From an uncultured Alphaproteobacteria bacterium (GTDB lineage Bacteria; Pseudomonadota; Alphaproteobacteria; Caulobacterales; Caulobacteraceae): DNA of 29,387 nucleotides. The notes below the pieces were generated by a model that was given only the letters and a program-made list of their open reading frames with translations, searched no databases and was not told the DNA's origin. Shown piece by piece: positions 24,556-29,387 of this stretch (its first letter is position 1; every line of letters starts with the position of its first letter). The translations under genes were made by a program, and so were the position numbers. The stretch covers positions 1 to 29,387 of the forward strand of contig CAIZKE010000289.1 of the NCBI GenBank assembly GCA_903933475.1. The letters run 5' to 3'.

Positions 24556-25518
24556 ATGGCCGTTCACTATCTTGAGTTCGAGCGCCCGATTGCCGACCTC
24601 GAGGCCAAGATCGACGAGCTGTCCCGCCTGGCTGAGACCGCCGGTACGGATGAGATGAACCCTGAGATCGACGCCCTGCGCGACCGCGCAAGGCAGATGC
24701 GCAAGGACGCCTACGCCAACCTCGACGCCTGGCAGAAGACCCAGGTCGCCCGGCATCCTGGGCGCCCCCATTTCGTGGACTACTGCGCCGGACTTATCGA
24801 CGAGTTCGTCGAGATGAAGGGCGACCGGAAGTTCGCCGACGACCAGGCGATCATGGGTGGCATCGGCCAGTTCCGCGGCCGGCCCGTCCTGGTCATCGGC
24901 CATGAGAAGGGCCGCGACACCGTCACTCGCGTGAAGCACAATTTTGGCTACGCCCGGCCCGAGGGCTATCGCAAGGCCGTCCGCCTGATGGAGCTGGCCG
25001 AGCGATTCAACCTGCCGGTCATCAGCTTCGTCGACACCCCGGCCGCCTATCCGGGCCTGGGGTCCGAGGAACGTGGCGTCGCCGAGGCCATCGCCCGGTC
25101 CACTGAGAAGTGCCTGATGCTGAAGGTGCCCATGGTGGCCATCGTCACGGGCGAAGGCGGCTCAGGCGGCGCCCTGGGCATCGCCTGCGGCAACCGGGTG
25201 TTGATCCTCGAGCATGCCATCTATTCGGTCATCCCTCCCGAGGGGGCTAACTCCATCCTCTGGCGGGGCGCGCGCACCGCCGAGGAGGCGGCAAAGGCGA
25301 TGAAGATCACCGCCGCCGACCTGCTGAAGATGAAAATCGTTGACCGGATCGTGCCCGAGCCGCCCGGTGGCGCCCACGCCGATCCGGCGGCGGCCCTCCA
25401 GATCGTCGGTGATGCCGTGGAGAGGGAGCTCGACTCCCTGGAGGGCAAGAGCGCGGAGCGGTTGCTGAAGCAGAGGGCCGAGCGCTTCTACGCCATTGGC
25501 CGGAGCGGCCTGAAGTAG
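24556..25518 (+). CDS. accA: Acetyl-CoA carboxylase carboxyltransferase subunit alpha
   Basis: AccA of 320 residues. With AccD it moves the carboxyl group from carboxybiotin to acetyl-CoA, making malonyl-CoA for fatty acid synthesis. It has the N-terminal coiled helix (YLEFERPIADLEAKIDEL), then the crotonase-like core with GHEKGRDT (115-122), NFGYARPEGYRKAVRLM (129-145), FVDTPAAYPGLGSEERGVAEAIA (158-180) and the oxyanion segment GEGGSGGALGIA (199-210). Length is normal. The ATG lacks a strong nearby ribosome site; an AGGACGGG lies farther upstream than usual. It follows xerD by 53 nt on the same strand and may be cotranscribed with it. Confidence 0.97.
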   Translation: MAVHYLEFERPIADLEAKIDELSRLAETAGTDEMNPEIDALRDRARQMRKDAYANLDAWQKTQVARHPGRPHFVDYCAGLIDEFVEMKGDRKFADDQAIMGGIGQFRGRPVLVIGHEKGRDTVTRVKHNFGYARPEGYRKAVRLMELAERFNLPVISFVDTPAAYPGLGSEERGVAEAIARSTEKCLMLKVPMVAIVTGEGGSGGALGIACGNRVLILEHAIYSVIPPEGANSILWRGARTAEEAAKAMKITAADLLKMKIVDRIVPEPPGGAHADPAAALQIVGDAVERELDSLEGKSAERLLKQRAERFYAIGRSGLK

Positions 25519-25604
25519 GTCCGATTGCCCCTTGCCTGACCCTGGGTCCGGCGGTTCATTGTGCGCTCACGTGGCGAAGGCCAGGACGCCAAGGGGAGGA
25601 CATC

Positions 25605-26579
25605 ATGGCGATCAAGACGCGTTTCACCGAGCTTGTCGGTGTGGAGCACCCTGTCGTGCAGGGCGGCATGCAGTGGGTCGGCCGCGCCGAGCTCGTCGCC
25701 GCCGTGGCCAATGCCGGCGGACTGGGCTTCATCACGGCCCTGACCCAGCCCACCCCCGACGCCCTGCGCGCCGAGATCGACCGCTGTCGCAAGCTGACGG
25801 ACAAGCCCTTCGGCGTGAACCTCACCATCCTGCCAGCGATCAACCCGCCACCCTACGCCGAGTACCGCAAGGCCATCATCGAAAGTGGGGTCAAGGTCGT
25901 CGAGACCGCGGGCAACAAGCCCCAGGAACACGTCGACGACTTCAAGGCCAACGGCGTCATCGTCGTCCACAAGTGCACCAGCGTCCGTCACGCCCTGTCC
26001 GCCGAGCGGATGGGCGTGGACGCCATCTCCATCGACGGCTTCGAGTGCGCCGGCCACCCGGGCGAGGATGATGTCCCCGGACTGATCCTCATCCCCGCCG
26101 CCGCCGACAAGGTGAAGGTGCCGATGATCGCCTCGGGCGGCTTTGGCGACGCTCGCGGCCTGGTCGCCGCCCTGGCCCTGGGTGCTGAAGGGGTCAACAT
26201 GGGCACCCGCTTCATGTGCACGAAGGAAAGCCCGATCCACGAGAACGTGAAGCGCCAGATCGTCGAGAACGATGAACGCGCCACCGACCTGATCTTCCGC
26301 ACCATGCACAACACCTCGCGGGTGGCGCGCAACGACATCAGCCGCCAGGTGGTGGAGCTGGAGCGCTCGGGGGCCAAGTTCGAGGATGTTCGTGAACTGG
26401 TGGCCGGGACCCGCGGCCGGGTGGTCTACGAGACCGGTGATCCCAACCACGGCATCTGGTCGGCGGGGCAGGTCCAGGGCCTGATCCACGACATCCCGAC
26501 CTGTGCCGAGCTCATCTCGCGCATCGTCACCGAGGCCGAGGCCATCATCCGGGGACGCCTGGCCCGCTTCGTGGTCTGA
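25605..26579 (+). CDS. Nitronate monooxygenase family FMN protein (possible NADH:quinone reductase)
   Basis: A 324-residue TIM-barrel FMN enzyme of the nitronate monooxygenase/2-nitropropane dioxygenase family. It shows HPVVQGGMQWVGRAEL (15-30), GFECAGHPGEDD (145-156) and the FMN phosphate site ASGGFGDARGLVAALALGAEGVNMGTRF (176-203). In my recollection the GMQWVG start and the ECAGHPGEDD motif are closer to the P. aeruginosa PA1024 group, which was shown to be an NADH:quinone reductase rather than a nitronate monooxygenase, so the usual database name may be wrong here. GGGGAGGA precedes the ATG at a good distance. It follows accA by 86 nt and converges on the aldolase gene with a 3-nt gap. 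Confidence 0.9.
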   Translation: MAIKTRFTELVGVEHPVVQGGMQWVGRAELVAAVANAGGLGFITALTQPTPDALRAEIDRCRKLTDKPFGVNLTILPAINPPPYAEYRKAIIESGVKVVETAGNKPQEHVDDFKANGVIVVHKCTSVRHALSAERMGVDAISIDGFECAGHPGEDDVPGLILIPAAADKVKVPMIASGGFGDARGLVAALALGAEGVNMGTRFMCTKESPIHENVKRQIVENDERATDLIFRTMHNTSRVARNDISRQVVELERSGAKFEDVRELVAGTRGRVVYETGDPNHGIWSAGQVQGLIHDIPTCAELISRIVTEAEAIIRGRLARFVV

Positions 26580-26582
26580 GCC

Positions 26583-27593
26583 TCAGGCGATCCGGCGGAG
26601 GGCGGCGGCGATCTCGTCCACCGCCTCCGTCGTGGTTGCCCAGGAGCACATGAAGCGCACGGTCCCGTCCAGGAACCGGTAGACGAACCAGCCCTCCGAC
26701 CTGAGGGCTTCGAGCCGGTCGTCGTCCATGTGCACGAAGACCCCGTTGGCCTCGACCGGGTGGGCGAGGGCGAAGGGGCAGGCGGCCGCCAGCCGCGCTG
26801 CCATGGCGTTGGCATGCGCCGCCCTGCGGGCCCAGGCGCCGTCGGCCAGCATCCCCAGGAAGGGGGCAGCGAGGAACCGGCCCTTGGAGGCCAGCTGCCC
26901 CGACTGCTTGAGGCGGGCATCAAAGCGCCGGGCCAGCCCGCGGTTGAAGATCACGATGGCCTCGCAGGGTGGCATGCCGGACTTGGCGCCTCCCAGGACC
27001 AGGAGGTCCACCCCCATGGGGCCGATCCGCTTCACGTCGAAGCCAGCCGCGGCGGCGTTGGCCAGCCGGGCGCCGTCTAGGTGGACGCCGAGCCCGGCGG
27101 CCCTGGCCCGGGCGCAGAGGGCCTCGAGGTCGGCTCCCGGATAGACCGCCCCATACTCCGTGGCCTGGGTCAGGGACAGGGCGGCAGCGGGCTGTCGGTG
27201 CGAGACCTCGGGCTCCGCCAGGGCCGCCTCGAGCCCCGCCGGGTCGATCCGGCCCGAGGCCCCATCGAGCCCAGTCAGCCCAACGCCGTGTCCGAACAGG
27301 CCCGGCGCACCGGTCTCATCCGTCAGGACATGGGCGTGGCGGTGGGCCAGAACGGACTCAAAGGGGCGCGCCAGGGCCGCGAGGCAGATGGCGTTGGCCG
27401 CCGTGCCCGAGGCAACGAAACGGACCTCCGCGTCGCAGTCCAGCAGGGCGCGGACGGCGTCGGCGGCCGCCGCCGTGACCGGGTCGGATCCGTAGCCGGG
27501 CGTAAATCCCGCCCCATTGGCCCGGACAAGGGCCTCCATTGCCTCCGGCGCGGCCGAAGCCGTGTTGTCCGAGGCGAAGTCGTAGCGCGCCAT
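26583..27593 (-). CDS. Low-specificity L-threonine aldolase family PLP enzyme
   Basis: A 336-residue fold-type I PLP enzyme of the threonine aldolase (beta-eliminating lyase) family, which splits L-threonine or allo-threonine to glycine and acetaldehyde. It shows SDNTASAAPEAMEAL and GYGSDPVT near the N-terminus, the PLP-phosphate segment ASGTAANAICLAAL (61-74), HAHVLTDETGAP (86-97), the PLP-ring aspartate D173 in HLDGARLANA, and the Schiff-base lysine K204 in GGAKSGMPPCEA. The ATG at 27593 has GAGG about 7 nt upstream, inside the end of the epoxide hydrolase gene; 8 nt separate the two reading frames. A longer upstream reading would run into that gene and has no family support. Last gene of the TetR-epoxide hydrolase-aldolase group. 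Confidence 0.93.
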   Translation of the reverse strand: MARYDFASDNTASAAPEAMEALVRANGAGFTPGYGSDPVTAAAADAVRALLDCDAEVRFVASGTAANAICLAALARPFESVLAHRHAHVLTDETGAPGLFGHGVGLTGLDGASGRIDPAGLEAALAEPEVSHRQPAAALSLTQATEYGAVYPGADLEALCARARAAGLGVHLDGARLANAAAAGFDVKRIGPMGVDLLVLGGAKSGMPPCEAIVIFNRGLARRFDARLKQSGQLASKGRFLAAPFLGMLADGAWARRAAHANAMAARLAAACPFALAHPVEANGVFVHMDDDRLEALRSEGWFVYRFLDGTVRFMCSWATTTEAVDEIAAALRRIA

Positions 27594-27601
27594 GGCTGGC
27601 C

Positions 27602-28747
27602 TCAGCCCGCCTCTCGGGCCCAGGCCCGGACTTCGTCCACGTAGAGGTCGGGCTCCTCCATGGCGGCAAAATGTCCGCCCCGGGGCATCTCGCTCCACCG
27701 GACGATGTTGTAGGCCCGCTCGGCCCAGCTGCGCGGCGGTGCGGAATAGAGGGGCTCGCCGGGGAAGTTGGCAAAGGCCGTCGGGGTCTCGCACTTTTCG
27801 CCCGGCTTGAAGGCGACGCCGCCTTCCTCGATCAGGCCGCGATAGTACCAGGCTCCGGTCGTGAAGCTGCCGGTCATCACGTAGATCATGATGTTGGTCA
27901 GTAGCTGGTCCCGGGAATAGGCCTGGTCCAGGGTCTTCACCGACAGGTCCGACCAGTCGTGGAAACGCTCGGCGATCCAGGCCGCCTGACCCACGGGATT
28001 GCCCGCCGCCATCCAGGCGATGGACTGGGGCCTTGAAGACTGCAGGCGGAAATAGGCACCCATCATCTCCATCATCTGCCCCTGGCGGGTGATCCAGGCG
28101 ATCTCGGCCTCCGAGGTCGGACCGCCGTTGGGCCGGAAGCCAATCATGTTCAGGTGGATGGCCCGGGCGCTGTCGCCATGGTTGCGACCCAGCCAGGAGG
28201 TGACGAGGCCACCCCAGTCACCGCCCTGGGCGAGGTAGGTGCGATAGCCCAGGACCTCGGTCATCAGCTGGTTGAACAGGGCCGCCGTGGCCCTCTGCCC
28301 GACCGGCCGCGTCGGCTTTGAGGAGAATCCGAAGCCAGGCAGGGACGGGATGACCAGGTCGAAGGCGTCCGCCGGGTCCCCGCCGAAGCGGCTGGGGAAG
28401 GCGAGTTTCTCGATGGTGCCCCAGAACTCGAAGTGCGAGCCCGGCCATCCATGGGTGATGAGCAGGGGCCGCTTGCCACCCGCTTCCCCCACCACATGCA
28501 GGTAGTGCAGGTCAAAGTCCCCGACCTTGGCCGTAAACTGCGGGAACCGGTTCAGGTCGGCGACCGCCGCCCGCCAGTCGAAGCCGTCCGCCCAGTAGGC
28601 GCAGAGGGACTTCAGCCAGGTGCCGTCGCAGCCATAGGCCCACCCGTCCTCGACCTCCGGGGCGATGGGCCAGGGATAGGCGCGCACCTGGGCGAGGACG
28701 GCCTCGACATCGGGCTCGCTCCAGCGGACTTCAAAGGGCGTGGGCAT
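27602..28747 (-). CDS. Epoxide hydrolase (EHN-domain alpha/beta hydrolase)
   Basis: A 381-residue alpha/beta hydrolase with the N-terminal epoxide hydrolase domain (MPTPFEVRWSEPDVEAVLAQ through LNRFPQFTAKV, about 1-75). The oxyanion motif is HGWPGS (99-104), the predicted nucleophile is D177 in AQGGDWGG, and the base is H359 in PRGGHFAAMEEPDLY. The family opens epoxides to diols with water. The ATG at 28747 has GGAGA six bases upstream; an ATG at 28786 is possible but falls inside a hairpin-forming leader. No signal peptide is seen, so it should be cytoplasmic. It lies 57 nt downstream of the TetR gene and was probably cotranscribed with it; the physiological epoxide is unknown. Confidence 0.93.
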   Translation of the reverse strand: MPTPFEVRWSEPDVEAVLAQVRAYPWPIAPEVEDGWAYGCDGTWLKSLCAYWADGFDWRAAVADLNRFPQFTAKVGDFDLHYLHVVGEAGGKRPLLITHGWPGSHFEFWGTIEKLAFPSRFGGDPADAFDLVIPSLPGFGFSSKPTRPVGQRATAALFNQLMTEVLGYRTYLAQGGDWGGLVTSWLGRNHGDSARAIHLNMIGFRPNGGPTSEAEIAWITRQGQMMEMMGAYFRLQSSRPQSIAWMAAGNPVGQAAWIAERFHDWSDLSVKTLDQAYSRDQLLTNIMIYVMTGSFTTGAWYYRGLIEEGGVAFKPGEKCETPTAFANFPGEPLYSAPPRSWAERAYNIVRWSEMPRGGHFAAMEEPDLYVDEVRAWAREAG

Positions 28748-28756
28748 GGCGCGTCT

Positions 28757-28796
28757 CCGGCAAGTTTGGCGGTGGGGCATCTCCACCGCCTGCCGG
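28757..28796 (-). promoter_or_regulatory. Long imperfect hairpin overlapping the epoxide hydrolase ribosome site
   Basis: On the plus strand GGCGGTGG (28768-28775) and CCACCGCC (28783-28790) form a perfect 8-bp stem with a 7-nt loop. Beneath it CCGGCA (28757-28762) pairs with TGCCGG (28791-28796), leaving a 5-nt bulge (28763-28767). The structure fills most of the TetR-epoxide hydrolase gap. Its arm at 28757-28758 runs into the minus-strand GGAGA ribosome site (28758-28754). It could control translation in the message or act as DNA as an operator for the TetR protein; neither is shown. Confidence 0.45.
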
Positions 28797-28804
28797 CGGC
28801 GAGG

Positions 28805-29387
28805 TCAAGGGGCGGTGTGGGCAATGGCGCTCCGGCAGGCCAGCCGGTGTAGCCGCCGGCCCTCCTCCGCCGAGATCTGTCCCAGCAGGATGAGCCCAGC
28901 GAAACCATAGACGCTGGCCCAGAAGACGTGGCCCTGGTCTTCGGCGTCGCCGGTGATCAGGCCGGCGTCGATCAGGCCCTGGACATGCCGCACCTGGCAG
29001 TCCCGGGCCCGCCGCCCCGCCGCCAGTAGTCCCTCTGAGGGGGGTGCCTTCATGTCCTTCAGGTCGAACATCAGGGCGTAGGCCCGGGGATTGTTCACGG
29101 CGAAATCCAGATAGGCCTCTCCGACGGCGATCGACCTTTCTGCAGGATCGTCATGCGCGTCAAAAGCCGCCTCCAGGGCGTCGGCGAAACGGTCGTAGGC
29201 GCTCGTCCGGACCGCATCGATGATCTCGTCCTTGTCGCGGAAATAGCGGTAGGGCGTCATCGGGCTGACCCCCAGGGCGGCAGCCAGCTGGCGCATGGTC
29301 ACCGCCTCAATGCCATGCTCAGCGAACTGGTCCTCCGCCGCCGCACAGAGGCGGGCGCGGAAATCAGCGACGTCGGCGTCTGACAAA
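28805..29387 (-). CDS. TetR/AcrR-family regulator, 5' end at window edge
   Basis: A TetR-family transcription regulator of about 193 visible residues. The N-terminal DNA-binding domain is clear: ARLCAAAEDQFAEHGIEAVTMRQLAAALGVSPMTPYRYFRDKDEIIDAV, with the helix-turn-helix at roughly 29-50. The C-terminal ligand-binding domain is less conserved. The only visible start is a TTG at 29386, one base from the window edge; because TetR proteins often begin a few residues earlier, the true start may lie outside, so I treat the 5' end as uncertain. It precedes the epoxide hydrolase and aldolase genes on the same strand and may control them. The effector is unknown. Confidence 0.9.
   Translation of the reverse strand, partial: LSDADVADFRARLCAAAEDQFAEHGIEAVTMRQLAAALGVSPMTPYRYFRDKDEIIDAVRTSAYDRFADALEAAFDAHDDPAERSIAVGEAYLDFAVNNPRAYALMFDLKDMKAPPSEGLLAAGRRARDCQVRHVQGLIDAGLITGDAEDQGHVFWASVYGFAGLILLGQISAEEGRRLHRLACRSAIAHTAP

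Noticed and set aside
25530..25550. Inverted repeat GACCCTGGGTC after accA as a terminator
   Set aside because: The stem is only five base pairs with no real loop and no following T-run.

Overview
The window reads as a chromosomal core segment of a GC-rich alphaproteobacterium, most likely a member of the Caulobacteraceae (Caulobacter/Phenylobacterium/Brevundimonas type). This rests on very high GC, alphaproteobacterial gene neighbourhoods (helicase-S4-fdxA, rpmB-cobT-cobS-J-domain-bolA, aroK-aroB-CorC beside xerD and accA), and two promoters that fit the Caulobacter housekeeping pattern TTGACGS-N10-14-GCTANAWC. The genus is inference. There are 25 protein genes. I see no rRNA, tRNA, CRISPR array, insertion sequence or phage gene.

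Layout. (1) 1-5.7 kb, minus strand: a SUV3-like RNA helicase, an S4/Hsp15-like RNA-binding protein and a periplasmic penicillin-acylase-family hydrolase are joined by 4-nt overlaps. They are followed by the 7Fe ferredoxin gene fdxA, which has its own good promoter. (2) 5.7-6.1 kb: an AT-rich intergenic region holding three GANTC (CcrM-type) sites within 34 bp, a near-consensus DnaA box that overlaps a CtrA-like box, and the rpmB promoter and leader. (3) 6.1-11.7 kb: rpmB with its terminator on the plus strand, then, on the minus strand, cobS, a DUF3089 hydrolase, cobT and a lipoprotein of the esterase-like/phytase family. CobS and CobT are the AAA+ and VWA subunits of the aerobic cobaltochelatase; CobN is not here. 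(4) 11.8-15.8 kb, plus strand: a TauD-like 2-oxoglutarate dioxygenase and a large AsmA/DUF748-type envelope protein, placed between cobS and the J-domain gene. (5) 15.8-20.5 kb: a J-domain protein (minus), bolA, and a three-gene molybdenum hydroxylase operon. Its FAD subunit carries the PaoB-type extra Fe-S insertion. (6) 20.5-24.5 kb: aroK-aroB-CorC (minus, translationally overlapping), divergent from xerD. (7) 24.5-26.6 kb: accA and a nitronate-monooxygenase-family flavoprotein. (8) 26.6-29.4 kb, minus: a TetR regulator (5' end at the window edge), an epoxide hydrolase and a threonine aldolase, likely one operon.

Most genes are ordinary housekeeping genes. The accessory parts are the acylase, the DUF3089 hydrolase, the TauD/DUF748 pair, the molybdenum hydroxylase and the TetR-hydrolase-aldolase group. 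I did not find a clearly new multi-gene system. The best leads are the possible cell-cycle control region upstream of rpmB/helicase, the PaoABC-like enzyme with no export signal and no local maturation chaperone, and two structured regulatory regions (the palindrome inside the fdxA promoter and the long hairpin at the epoxide hydrolase ribosome binding site).
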